Shown here: positions 1 through 13,740 of the stretch, piece after piece
Layout: each line of letters begins with the position of its first letter
Position numbering within the stretch: position 1 is the first letter of the stretch
NCBI RefSeq assembly: GCF_036323735.1
Contig: NC_086036.1
Location: forward strand, 19,758,064 to 19,822,063
Direction of reading: 5' to 3'
DNA length: 64,000 nucleotides
Source: Rattus norvegicus
Taxonomy: Eukaryota; Chordata; Mammalia; Rodentia; Muridae
The notes under the pieces: model-generated
Database searches by the model: none
What the model was told of the DNA's origin: nothing
Seen by the model: the letters and a program-made list of their open reading frames with translations, nothing else
Translations under genes and position numbers: made by a program

Positions 1-3000
1 CAATGATATGTGTCCTGTTTGCCTGGATCTTCCTTGAGTATATTTTTAAAAGTTCCCATTCTAGAGTAGGTTGCCTCTTCTCTTCCTTGTTCCCTATCCC
101 TTCTCATATATCATTCTCTTTTCTATTACTCTTCTTTTTTCTCCTCTTCCCCTTTCTCTTTCTGTCCCCGTTTCCTCTTAATTTTATGGCGTACAATTCC
201 AGTAACTTCCCTCAAAATATAATTTTCTGAAATGTCTGAAGCATTAGGACTAAAATGTTCCTCTTCATATTGTCATTCCGAGTGTCCTCAGGTCTGACAT
301 CATGAATGAGTCAAAGTCTCTGAGATGCAGAACTCCTGTACTGAAAGAGCTACCAGACATGTCTAACAGAAACCTTGATTGCCCAGCTCTGAATATATTT
401 GGAACTAATGATGCCATCAATTAGATATCTTGAGTCTAACAAACAAAGTGACTACCACACAGGACTTTCACATGCATCATATGAGGTTAGGGCCACCTGC
501 ATGAAACTCAAATGTCATTTAGTACTACAATGTTTTTTCTTCACATCACTGAGTAATACATACTACAATATACTGGTTATCCCAAGACCCACAGGGGTTC
601 CTTCCATGAAGAATATTCAGTCTGTACTAGAGGAAGTTTTCTAGAATTTCTCGACTTAAAAAAAAGGTACCTTCTGGATATTATTTCAGATATACACAAT
701 TGGGTTTTATTTTGCTAACTAGTTTTGTTGTCAAAACCAATAAAGGTTTCAAACGTGCAGTTACTTTCTTGTCTTAATAATGTTATGAAAGGGAGAGGAT
801 ACAGGGGGGTTATGAACAGAGTATTTATCAGTGAGATCTTTCTTCTCATTATATTTATACAATTCCTTGCTTTTCCCCGTTAGATTTGTTAGCATAATAC
901 TAACATCTTTCAACTCAAATGGTTTTATTATAGTAATTTAAAATGGAAACACCTATTTGTGAATTGGGTATCAAATAACAGTTATGTATAGCAATAAACC
1001 TGCTGCATTAATATAGACTCATTAACACAATTGCAAATGACCCTGGGCTGCAAAGTTATTTAATAAAGCTGATGAATAAACTCTTATTTGAATTTTTATA
1101 TGTGCAGAATGGGACTTTCTTCCCTTTCGTATCTGAGGCTGTTAAACTCTAGTCCCTTATCTGTCACTATGCCAACCTGCAGGTGAATTTGCCTGCCTTT
1201 ATTTTCAGCATCTCTGTCTTCCTTATGAAGTTAAAGTTGTTGGCTCCTGTTCCTGTGAATTTAATTATGCTGGTTTTCTTCCTGTTCATATGGTGACTCA
1301 GAGAAAGAAAATAGTTGAGTTATCAGCCTGACCTTTCCTATTCATTTTGCATGAAATGAAATCATGGGCTGCGCTTGTAAAATATACTGAAGGCGCTATG
1401 CAGTCTATAGGGTTAATTGTTATTTTAATGAGCATGAGATGCAGCACTGGGTAAGAGTATGATTTTAAATGCTACTAGCTGTAAAGGTCACATATCAGTG
1501 GAGTGGCAAGTTTCTGTGATGTATTGCTTAGGACCTGGTCCGGTTTATGCTTACAATCATGTTATTCTTCGCCTATACACCATGACAGCATAGATGAACA
1601 TTTTTATTGAAAAATACAGTCTTAAAATATTTCCAAATCTGTTAGCATTGGTCCATAGGATTACATGGTCAAAATTATTCTCAGATGTAAATGGAATATC
1701 AAAGATCAATAATTTTATTAATTAAATTACATTCCAGTGAAGCAGATTCATGTAGGATTTTAAAAGTTATTTATAGAGAAATTGCAATTAGCTGACCATT
1801 ACGATATTTGTGTTAACCATTATAAAACACACAGAGTGGTATACTAGGGCACAGTTTTATTCTGAAATGAATGATGAGAGTGGGTTTCACCATAGGGAGG
1901 ACATTTGAATTAAATCTGCATGTTACACGAAAAGGCCAGAAGGTTTAAGCTGGGAAAAGGGAATGTAACTTCAAAGTTGAAGAGCAAATTTGATGTGCTG
2001 TTTAAAGACATTGCCAAGAAGGCCAATGGCAGTGATTAGAAGGAAGTTGAGAGGTTAACTATGACACCTTGGGGTTCAGAAATGCATCAGGCATGCACGA
2101 TGTGAACTTGTATTTTATATGAAGAGAAACCAGCAGTCCTTGCTGAAGTTCTAAAGAGCTGCTCTTTTGAAAACAGATGTTAGAACAGTGATTTGAGAGC
2201 AACTGGAAAGGTGAAGTCCTATAGCTGGGAGTAAGTGAGGGTGTCTGATTTATTCACCAATGAAGGTAAAAAGACATGGGGCAGCAGCAGAAAGCTCAAA
2301 AGTGATGCTTGGACTCTACATTCCAAGTTCCCCCAAAATTAAACTTTTGAAGAAAGGAAATTGATTGCATTGTTTTTGTTGTTGTTGTTGTTGTTGTTGT
2401 TTGGTTGGTTTGCTTTGGTTTGTTTTCCTCTTTAAAATAACTTTCCGGAGACAATACATGATTGAGATTTCACATAGTTTCTTAGTCTGTAAGATACCAA
2501 AACAAAAGCATTCCAAAGGACACATCTAAGGCCAAGAATGAACAGGCTTTTGAGATGTTTCCTCAGGATGCTATGGTTCCACCATCTCAAATGTACAGTC
2601 TAGAGTCTAAAGTAACTACTAGAGACGAAAACAGTTGTTAGAATTTATGCTCCCCAGAAACTAAGCTGGGACTGATTGTACTAATAACTACCATATGAAA
2701 AGAAGCACAAAAAGTAAAGATGAGACATAGTTGAGACATTGTTCAGAGCGGGATGAGTGGCTCTCATGCAAATCCAAAATCGGTTCAGAGGGAGCACCTG
2801 GAAACGCCTTGTTACGAGAAGAGTATTTAAATGTGAAATTAGCTGAATTAACCTTTGACCTTGCAGAAGACTATCTAGAACTCGAGAGATTAGGATGGAG
2901 TTCCTGGCTGCTTATTAAAGTTACACCTATGGTTGTAGGTTTTTCAGTGTTGCTGGAGGGAATGGCAATTTTCCCAATGGGAGATAGTGCTCCATGGTCA

Positions 3001-3969
3001 GGAATGGTTGTAATAGCTCAGTGTTTTAGAGCCTGATATACTCATCTTATGTAACGTTTGCTGCTTCTGCTATTTCAAAAGCTGATTCTGCCCACAGAGA
3101 TGACACACAGTGTCTTACCCCACTTTGAGAAAATCCAGTCACCTCTGGAACAGCTTTGTTAATAACCTCAGTCTTTCCAAGCATCTGTTAGACTTCACTG
3201 TCTCATAGGCTGGGACAACAAGTTTACATATGTACCTCTTTGTGCTCCCATAGATATTCTTCCATATTGATATGTTAATGAACAGATGTATGCAGATACA
3301 TGTCAACATATGGAATTAAAATGACTCATGATAATTCTAGTTTTTATGAGAACTCAAGGTCTGAAATAAGGACACAGCTAGGAAATAGGAACCCGGATTG
3401 CCCTTGATCACAAAGGAGAAGGGCAATACTTGTAGCTTTCAACGAGATTAGTGTGCACATATTCAAACAACCTCTGAAATGGCTGCTTAAATAGTTAATT
3501 TTTTTACTCCTGTAGGAGTCTGCCACAAAGTGTGAGATTATGTGAACAGCGGTAATCTTTGTAGGCATTGTGATGTAGAAATGTTTGTGTTTATTTTCTA
3601 CCATCTGTAATGCTGTCTTTGTCTCACTAAATGCCTATATTTGGTAAATAAAATTATGTTCAGGGAACAAGAAAGGGTTCATAATGCCTAAAATCTCCTC
3701 AACACTGAAAGTTTGATCAGATCCCTCTGTGGCTTTTTAATGATACCTTGTGTATTCCTTCATGTGAACTCGGGCAGCTAAACACTGTGTTGTGCACTGG
3801 GATCCAGACTCTGGTGGTTTCTATAAGGCAGAGTTTCTGGCATTGCTAGCTCTTTGATCCTTGCACACTGTTTTCACTTCATAGGCTCTCAATAGCTCAG
3901 TTAATAGTGTATCATCAGTGATATCTTTCACTTTAAGTTACAATTAGTTAAATAATTAGAATTATTTTA
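1..3969. other. Non-coding, single-copy-looking DNA
   Basis: AT-rich sequence with no open frame of convincing length or composition and no recognisable exon. It holds a pyrimidine-rich stretch at about 70-180 and a TTG microsatellite at 2371-2425, annotated separately. A 101-codon plus-strand frame at 2731-3036 shows no familiar domain and no splice or start context that I trust. I see no RNA gene. It could be intergenic or deep intronic. Confidence 0.6.
2371..2425 (+). repeat. (TTG)n microsatellite
   Basis: About eight TTG/GTT trinucleotides are followed by a degenerate TTGGTTGG and TTTGG tail. The reverse frame reads it as a short polyglutamine run, which is not evidence of a gene. Confidence 0.85.
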
Positions 3970-4564
3970 TTTTTATTTTTTGGATATTTTGTATTTACAT
4001 TTCAAATGTTATCCCCTTTCTCAGTTTCCCCTCCAGAAAATTGCTATCCTATATCCCTCCCCCTGCTTCTATGATGTTGCTCCCCAACCTACCCACTTCC
4101 TCCCACCTCCCTGCCCTGGCATTCCCATACACTGGAACATTGAACCTTCACAGGACCAAGAGCCTCTCCTCCCATTGATGCCTGACGAGGCCATCCTCTG
4201 CTGCATATGATGCTGGAGCCAGATGTCCATCCCTGTGTACTCTAGGGATGGTGGTTTAGTCCTTGGGAAATCTGGGGGGCGGGTCTGGTTGGTTGATATT
4301 GTTGTTCTTCTTATGGGGTATGTTGTTCTTCTTAAGGTATTATGAAATACCTTCAGCTCCTTCAGCCCTTTCTCTAATTCTTCCATTGGGGACCCCTTTC
4401 TCAGTTCAATGGTTGGCTTTGAACATCAGCCTTTGTATTTGCCAGGCTCTGGAAGAGCCTCGCAGAGGATAGCTATATCAGGCTCATGTAAGCATGCCCA
4501 TCTTGGCATCCACAATAGTCTCTAGATTTGGTGTCTATATATGGGATGGATCCCCATGGACTAA
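3970..4564 (-). mobile_element. Old L1, 3' UTR part (minus strand)
   Basis: Read on the minus strand this is a diverged rodent L1 3' UTR. The degenerate A-rich tail lies at the left end (T-rich at 3960-3977). The plus strand keeps the family's characteristic C/T-rich run through ATCCCCTTTCTC and the CCTTCAGCTCCTTCAGCCC region near 4350. It is clearly older than the L1 copies at 33-42 kb. It abuts an L1 ORF2 piece in the opposite orientation at about 4565, so the two are probably one twin-primed insertion. Confidence 0.75.
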
Positions 4565-5688
4565 GGTTGGTCTTCAATAACAACAAAAATGATCCACATA
4601 CACATGGAAGCTGAATAATGCTCTACTCAATGATCACTTGGTCAAGGAAGAAATAAAGAAAGAAGTAAAGACTTTTTATAATTTAGTGAAAATAAAGACA
4701 AAATATACCCAGACTTATGGGACACAATTATAATTAAAGCAGTCCTAAGAGGAAAGCTCATAGCTCTGATTGCCTCCAAAAAGAAACTGGAGAGAGCATA
4801 TTCAAGCAGCGTGACAGCACACTTGAAATCTCTAGAACAAAAAGCAGCAAATCCTCCCAAGAGGAGTAAAAGGTAGGAAATAATCAAACTCAGTGCTGAA
4901 ATCAACCAAGTAGAAGCAAAAAGAACTATACAAAGAATCAACAAAACCAGGAGCTGGTGTGTTGAGAAAATCAACAAGAAAGATAAACCATTAGCCAGAC
5001 TAACCAGAGGGCACAGAGACTTTATCGAACTTAACAAAATCAGAAATAAAAAGGACGACTTAACAACAGAAATGGAGGAAATTTTAAAAATCATCAGATC
5101 CTACTACAAAAGCCTATATTCGACAAAAAATGGACAATCTGGAGGAAATTGACAATTTTGTAGATAGACACTAGGTACCAAAGTTAAATCAGGATCAGAT
5201 AAACTATCTAAATAGTCCCATAACCCTAAAGAAATAGAAGTCATTTAAAGTCTTCCAACCATAAAAAGCCCAAGACCAAACGGGTTTAGTGCAGAATTCG
5301 ATTAGACCTTCATAGAAGCCCTAATACCATTACTCTTCCAACTATTCCAGAAAGTAGAAACAGTAGAAACAGTACCACTATGAATCCACAATTACACTTA
5401 TACCTAAACCACATAAAGACACAACAAGAAAAGAGAACTTCAAACCCATTTCCATTATGAGTATTGATGCCAAAATACTCAATAAAATTCTTGCAAACGG
5501 AATCCAAATACACATACAAACCATCATCCGTTCTGATCAAGTAGGCTTCATCCCAGGGATGCAGGGATGGTTCAATATATGGAAATCCATTATGTAACCC
5601 ATTATATAAACAAATTCAAAGGAAAAAAATCACGTGATGATCTCATTAGATGCTGAGAAAATATTTGAAACATTTCAGCACCCCGTCC
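4565..5688 (+). pseudogene. L1 ORF2 fragment, inverted and decayed
   Basis: The plus strand from GGTCTTCAATAACAA onward matches, with many substitutions, the ORF2 segment at about 35627-36750 of the young L1 in this window. That segment covers the end of the endonuclease domain, the linker and the start of reverse transcriptase. Recognisable pieces are the CTCTACTCAATGAT stretch near 4620, the RT approach around GATCAAGTAGGCTTCATCCC (about 5535) and TCATTAGATGCTGAGAAA (about 5643). Stops and frameshifts interrupt it throughout. It ends abruptly at the CAGCACCCC near 5688. No functional product is expected. Confidence 0.85.
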
Positions 5689-6540
5689 CTTCAGGAGGGA
5701 AAATTCAGAAAGTTTGAGTTTATCTGATGCAACTGCTGCATGGATGCCGGGCTTCAGGGAAGCACAGAGACACCATTTCAGGGGTGGGGAAGTGCAGTGT
5801 GAAATATAGGAAAGCTGGAGCTCACTGAGGGGCTATAGAGTTATCTGACTCTTGGACATCCAGGTGCCCTGGGGAGTCATGGAAGAGCAGAGAATTGAGT
5901 GTGTATGTGTGTGTTTGTGGCGAGGGTGGGGCCTGATGGCTGGGGACAGCATCTGGCCTAGGACCATAGGACAGGGGTTCTCCAGCTTCTACCAGCAGTG
6001 ATTGTCATTAGTTCATCAAAAGCAGGCTGGACGCACAGAAAGGCCTTATACTAGAGAAATAAGTTGTGACTCAATAGTTGAATGCCTTCTCCACAGCACT
6101 TCTCAATGAAAAAGACAGTCCATTGTTCTAAACTGTTTATTGACTGTTCATGGAACAAATTGGATGCATATCTTACCTTACCAGTTTCTTAGAATTGATC
6201 TGAAATTCAATAACTTTTCCAGGGAGGAATTCCTGGGAAAGAAACCTTATTGGTTAAGCTCTCAAGTTCTCTAGGTACCATTAACAAGAAGAACTTTTTC
6301 TGGACCTACTCACATTTCCTTTGTAGAGAGTATGACATGTGTTCCAGGCCAAGAATCTGGCAGGGAACAGGGAATCTCCTAAGTCTTAGGTGTGTCTCAA
6401 TCTGCTCTACCTTACCAAGCTTCCTTGCCTAGTTTTGCCATCCCACACGATCTCCTTTTTGTATTTATAAAGGAGAGGTGTCTGTAGTGTCTGTCATTTG
6501 TAGTGAAATTTTGGGTGGGGTGGAAGTATCAAAATAAAGT
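5689..6540. other. Left flank of the satellite array
   Basis: No gene is seen. It contains an unclassified dispersed-repeat segment (5749-5890, listed separately). Close to the array are a TATA-like TATTTATAAA at 6462-6471 and an AATAAA at 6533-6538, immediately before the first repeat unit. These could be remnants of a retroelement promoter or polyadenylation region, or chance. The rest resembles ordinary rodent non-coding DNA. Confidence 0.5.
5749..5890 (+). repeat. Unclassified dispersed repeat, left copy
   Basis: The stretch GGGCTTCAGGGAAGCAC at 5749-5765 and the following sequence through AAAGCTGG (5811-5818) align nearly without gaps to 31016-31084 on the other side of the satellite array. 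Identity is roughly 80 percent by eye. A further match, TCTGACTCTTG and its surroundings, follows about 30 bp later. Both copies are in the same orientation, about 25.27 kb apart. The family is not one I can name; an LTR or ERV-like origin is possible. Confidence 0.6.
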
Positions 6541-9500
6541 ACAACATAAGCCAGAGGGGTAACACAACATAGGCCAGCGGGGTAACACAACATAAGCCAG
6601 AGGGGTAACACAACATAGGCCAGAGGGGTAACACAACATAGGCCAGAGGGGTAACACAACATAGGCCAGAGGGGTAACACAACATAAGCCAGAGGGGTAA
6701 CACAACATAAGCCAGAGGGGTAACACAACATAGGCCAGAGGGGTAACACAACATAAGCCAGAGGGGTAACACAACATAAGCCAGAGGGGTAACACAACAT
6801 AAGCCAGAGGGGTAACACAACATAGGCCAGAGGGGTAACACAACATAGGCCAGAGGGGTAACACAACATAGGCCAGAGGGGTAACACAACATAGGCCAGA
6901 GGGGTAACACAACATAAGCCAGAGGGGTAACACAACATAAGCCAGAGGGGTAACACAACATAGGCCAGAGGGGTAACACAACATAAGCCAGAGGGGTAAC
7001 ACAACATAAGCCAGAGGGGTAACACAACATAGGCCAGAGGGGTAACACAACATAAGCCAGAGGGGTAACACAACATAGGCCAGAGGGGTAACACAACATA
7101 GGCCAGAGGGGTAACACAACATAAGCCAGAGGGGTAACACAACATAAGCCAGAGGGGTAACACAACATAAGCCAGAGGGGTAACACAACATAGGCCAGAG
7201 GGGTAACACAACATAAGCCAGAGGGGTAACACAACATAAGCCAGAGGGGTAACACAACATAGGCCAGAGGGGTAACAAAACATAAGCCAGAGGGGTAACA
7301 CAACATAGGCCAGAGGGGTAACACAACATAGGCCAGAGGGGTAACACAACATAGGCCAGAGGGGTAACACAACATAGGCCAGAGGGGTAACACAACATAA
7401 GCCAGAGGGGTAACACAACATAGGCCAGAGAGGTAACACAACATAAGCCAGAGGGGTAACACAACATAGGCCAGAGGGGTAACACAACATAGGCCAGAGG
7501 GGTAACACAACATAGGCCAGAGGGGTAACACAACATACGCCAGAGGGGTAACACAACATAAGCCAGAGGGGTAACACAACATAAGCCAGAGGGGTAACAC
7601 AACATAGGCCAGAGGGGTAACACAACATAAGCCAGAGGGGTAACACAACATAAGCCAGAGGGGTAACACAACATAGGCCAGAGGGGTAACACAACATAGG
7701 CCAGAGGGGTAACACAACATAGGCCAGAGGGGTAACACAACATAGGCCAGAGGGGTAACACAACATAGGCCAGAGGGGTAACACAACATAGGCCAGAGGG
7801 GTAACACAACATAGGCCAGAGGGGTAACACAACATAAGCCAGAGGGGTAACACAACATAAGCCAGAGGGGTAACACAACATAAGCCAGAGGGGTAACACA
7901 ACATAAGCCAGAGGGGTAACACAACATAGGCCAGAGGGGTAACACAACATAAGCCAGAGGGGTAACACAACATAAGCCAGAGGGGAAACACAACATAGGC
8001 CAGAGGGGTAACACAACATAAGCCAGAGGGGTAACACAACATAGGCCAGAGGGGTAACACAACATAAGCCAGAGGGGAAACAACATAGGCCAGAGGAGTA
8101 ACACAACATAAGCCAGAGGGGTAACACAACATAGGCCAGAGGGGTAACACAACATAAGCCAGAGGGGTAACACAACATAGGCCAGAGGGGTAACACAACA
8201 TAGGCCAGAGGGGTAACACAACATAGGCCAGAGGGGTAACACAACATAAGCCAGAGGGGTAACACAACATAGGCCAGAGGGGTAACACAACATAGGCCAG
8301 AGGGGTAACACAACATAGGCCAGAGGGGTAACACAACATAGGCCAGAGGGGTAACACAACATAGGCCAGAGGGGTAACACAACATAGGCCAGAGGGGTAA
8401 CACAACATAAGCCAGAGGGGTAACACAACATAAGCCAGAGGGGTAACACAACATAGGCCAGAGGGGTAACACAACATAGGCCAGAGGGGTAACACAACAT
8501 AAGCCAGAGGGGTAACACAACATAAGCCAGAGGGGTAACACAACATAAGCCAGAGGGGTAACACAACATAGGCCAGAGGGGTAACACAACATAGGCCAGA
8601 GGGGTAACACAACATACGCCAGAGGGGTAACACAACATAAGCCAGAGGGGTAACACAACATAAGCCAGAAGGGTAACACAACATAGGCCAGAGGGGTAAC
8701 ACAACATAAGCCAGAGGGGTAACACAACATAAGCCAGAGGGGTAACACAACATAGGCCAGAGGAGTAACACAACATAAGCCAGAGGGGTAACACGACATA
8801 GGCCAGAGGGGTAACACAACATAAGCCAGAGGGGTAACACAACATAGGCCAGAGGGGTAACACAACATAAGCCAGAGGGGTAACACAACATAAGCCAGAG
8901 GGGTAACACAACATAGGCCAGAGGGGTAACACAACATAAGCCAGAGGGGTAACACAACATAAGCCAGAGGGGTAACACAACATAGGCCAGAGGGGTAACA
9001 CAACATAAGCCAGAGGGGTAACACAACATAGGCCAGAGGGGTAACACAACATAAGCCAGAGGGGTAACACAACATAAGCCAGAGGGGTAACACAACATAG
9101 GCCAGAGGGGTAACACAACATAAGCCAGAGGGGTAACACAACATAAGCCAGAGGGGTAACACGACATAGGCCAGAGGAGTAACACAACATAAGCCAGAGG
9201 GGTAACACGACATAGGCCAGAGGGGTAACACAACATAAGCCAGAGGGGTAACACAACATAGGCCAGAGGGGTAACACAACATAAGCCAGAGGGGTAACAC
9301 AACATAAGCCAGAGGGGTAACACAACATAGGCCAGAGGGGTAACACAACATAAGCCAGAGGGGTAACACAACATAAGCCAGAGGGGTAACACAACATAGG
9401 CCAGAGGGGTAACACAACATAAGCCAGAGGGGTAACACACCATAGGCCAGAGGGGTAACACAACATAAGTCAGAGGGGTAACACAACATAAGCCAGAGGG

Positions 9501-12500
9501 GTAACACAACATAGGCCAGAGGGGTAACACATCATAAGCCAGAGGGGTAACACAACATAAGCCAGAGGGGTAACACAACATAGGCCAGAGGGGTAACACA
9601 ACATAAGCCAGAGGGGTAACACAACATAGGCCAGAGGGGTAACACAACATAGGCCAGAGGGGTAACACAACATAAGCCAGAGGGGTAACACAACATAAGC
9701 CAGAGGGGTAACACAACATAAGCCAGAGGGGTAACACAACATAGGCCAGAGGGGTAACACAACATAAGCCAGAGGGGTAACACAACATAAGCCAGAGGGG
9801 TAACACAACATAGGCCAGAGGGGTAACACAACATAAGCCAGAGGGGTAACACAACATAAGCCAGAGGGGTAACACAACATAGGCCAGAGGGGTAACACAA
9901 CATAGGCCAGAGGGGTAACACAACATAGGCCAGAGGGGTAACACAACATAAGCCAGAGGGGTAACACAACATAGGCCAGAGGGGTAACACAACATAAGCC
10001 AGAGGGGTAACACAACATAGGCCAGAGGGGTAACACAACATAGGCCAGAGGGGTAACACAACATAGGCCAGAGGGGTAACACAACATACGCCAGAGGGGT
10101 AACACAACATAAGCCAGAGGGGTAACACAACATAAGCCAGAGGGGTAACACAACATAGGCCAGAGGGGTAACACAACATAAGCCAGAGGGGTAACACAAC
10201 ATAAGCCAGAGGGGTAACACAACATAGGCCAGAGGGGTAACACAACATAGGCCAGAGGGGTAACACAACATAGGCCAGAGGGGTAACACAACATAGGCCA
10301 GAGGGGTAACACAACATAGGCCAGAGGGGTAACACAACATAGGCCAGAGGGGTAACACAACATAGGCCAGAGGGGTAACACAACATAAGCCAGAGGGGTA
10401 ACACAACATAAGCCAGAGGGGTAACACAACATAAGCCAGAGGGGTAACACAACATAAGCCAGAGGGGTAACACAACATAGGCCAGAGGGGTAACACAACA
10501 TAAGCCAGAGGGGTAACACAACATAAGCCAGAGGGGTAACACAACATAGGCCAGAGGAGTAACACAACATAAGCCAGAGGGGTAACACAACATAGGCCAG
10601 AGGGGTAACACAACATAAGCCAGAGGGGTAACACAACATAGGCCAGAGGAGTAACACAACATAAGCCAGAGGGGTAACACAACATAGGCCAGAGGGGTAA
10701 CACAACATAAGCCAGAGGGGTAACACAACATAGGCCAGAGGGGTAACACAACATAGGCCAGAGGGGTAACACAACATAGGCCAGAGGGGTAACACAACAT
10801 AGGCCAGAGGGGTAACACAACATAGGCCAGAGGGGTAACACAACATAGGCCAGAGGGGTAACACAACATAAGCCAGAGGGGTAACACAACATAAGCCAGA
10901 GGGGTAACACAACATAGGCCAGAGGGGTAACACAACATAGGCCAGAGGGGTAACACAACATAAGCCAGAGGGGTAACACAACATAAGCCAGAGGGGTAAC
11001 ACAACATAAGCCAGAGGGGTAACACAACATAGGCCAGAGGGGTAACACAACATAGGCCAGAGGGGTAACACAACATACGCCAGAGGGGTAACACAACATA
11101 AGCCAGAGGGGTAACACAACATAAGCCAGAGGGGTAACACAACATAGGCCAGAGGGGTAACACAACATAAGCCAGAGGGGTAACACAACATAAGCCAGAG
11201 GGGTAACAAAACATAGGCCAGAGGAGTAACACAACATAAGCCAGAGGGGTAACACGACATAGGCCAGAGGGGTAACACAACATAAGCCAGAGGGGTAACA
11301 CAACATAGGCCAGAGGGGTAACACAACATAAGCCAGAGGGGTAAGACAACATGAGCCAGAGGGGTAACACAACATAAGCCAGAGGGGTAACACAACATAG
11401 GCCAGAGGGGTAACACAACATAAGCCAGAGGGGTAACACAACATAGGCCAGAGGGGTAACACAACATAGGCCAGAGGGGTAACACAACATAGGCCAGAGG
11501 GGTAACACAACATAAGCCAGAGGGGTAACACAACATAGGCCAGAGGGGTAACACAACATAGGCCAGAGGGGTAACACAACATAAGCCAGAGGGGTAACAC
11601 AACATAGGCCAGAGGGGTAACACAACATAAGCCAGAGGGGTAACACAACATAGGCCAGAGGGTAACACAACATAGGCCAGAGGGGTAACACAACATAGGC
11701 CAGAGGGGTAACACAACATAGGCCAGAGGGGTAACACAACATAGGCCAGAGGGGTAACACAACATAAGCCAGAGGGGTAACACAACATAAGCCAGAGGGG
11801 TAACACAACATAAGCCAGAGGGGTAACACAACATAAGCCAGAGGGGTAACACAACATAGGCCAGAGGAGTAACACAACATAAGCCAGAGGGGTAACACAA
11901 CATAGGCCAGAGGGGTAACACAACATAAGCCAGAGGGGTAACACAACATAGGCCAGAGGGGTAACACAACATAGGCCAGAGGGGTAACACAACATAGGCC
12001 AGAGTGGTAACACAACATAGGCCAGAGGGGTAACACAACATAAGCCAGAGGGGTAACACAACATAGGCCAGAGGGGTAACACAACATAAGCCAGAGGGGT
12101 AACACAACATAGGCCAGAGGGGTAACACAACATAGGCCAGAGGGGTAACACAACATAGGCCAGAGGGGTAACACAACATAAGCCAGAGGGGTAACACAAC
12201 ATAGGCCAGAGGGGTAACACAACATAGGCCAGAGGGGTAACACAACATAAGCCAGAGGGGTAACACATCATAAGCCAGAGGGGTAACACAACATAAGCCA
12301 GAGGGGTAACACAACATAAGCCAGAGGGGTAACACAACATAAGCCAGAGGGGTAACACAACATAAGCCAGAGGGGTAACACAACATAGGCCAGAGGAGTA
12401 ACACAACATAAGCCAGAGGGGTAACACGACATAGGCCAGAGGGGTAACACGACATAAGCCAGAGGGGTAACACAACATAGGCCAGAGGGGTAACACAACA

Positions 12501-13740
12501 TAAGCCAGAGGTGTAACACAACATAAGCCAGAGGGGTAACACAACATAAGCCAGAGGGGTAACACAACATAAGCCAGAGGGGTAACACAACATAGGCCAG
12601 AGGGGTAACACAACATAGGCCAGAGGGGTAACACAACATTAGCCAGAGGGGTAACACAACATAGGCCAGAGGGGTAACACAACATAAGCCAGAGGGGTAA
12701 CACAACATAAGCCAGAGGGTTAACACAACATAGGCCAGAGGGGTAACACAACATAAGCCAGAGGGGTAACACAACATAGGCCAGAGGGGTAACACAACAT
12801 AGGCCAGAGGGGTAACACAACATAGGCCAGAGGGGTAACACAACATAAGCCAGAGGGGTAACACAACATAGGCCAGAGGGGTAACACAACATAGGCCAGA
12901 GGGGTAACACAACATAGGCCAGAGGGGTAAGACAACATAAGCCAGAGGGGTAACACAACATAAGCCAGAGGGGTAACACAACATAAGCCTGAGGGGTAAC
13001 ACAACATAAGCCAGAGGGGTAACACAACATAAGCCAGAGGGGTAACACAACATAGGCCAGAGGGGTAACACAACATAGGCCAGAGGGGTAACACAACATA
13101 AGCCAGAGGGGTAACACAACATAAGCCAGAGGGGTAACACAACATAAGCCAGAGGGTTAACACAACATAGGCCAGAGGGGTAACACAACATAAGCCAGAG
13201 GGGTAACACAACATAGACCAGAGGGGTAACACAACATAAGCCAGAGGGTTAACACAACATAGGCCAGAGGGGTAACACAACATAAGCAAGAGGGGTAACA
13301 CAACATAGGCCAGAGGGGTAACACAACATAGGCCAGAGGGGTAACACAACATAGGCCAGAGGGGTAACACAACATAAGCCAGAGGGGTAACACAACATAA
13401 GCCAGAGGGGTAACACAACATAGGCCAGAGGGGTAACACAACATAGGCCAGAGGGGTAACACAACATAAGCCAGAAGGGTAACACAACATAGGCCAGAGG
13501 GGTAACACAACATAAGCCAGAGGGGTAACACAACATAAGCCAGAGGGGTAACACAACATAAGCCAGAGGGGTAACACAACATAGGCCAGAGGGGTAACAC
13601 AACATAAGCCAGAGGGGTAACACAACATAGGCCAGAGGGGTAACACAACATAGGCCAGAGGGGTAACACAACATAAGCCAGAGGGGTAACACAACATAGG
13701 CCAGAGGGGTAACACAACATAGGCCAGAGGGGTAACACAA

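Noticed and set aside
2731..3036. 101-codon plus-strand open frame
   Set aside because: No recognisable domain, no supporting splice or promoter context, and the length is within chance for this region.
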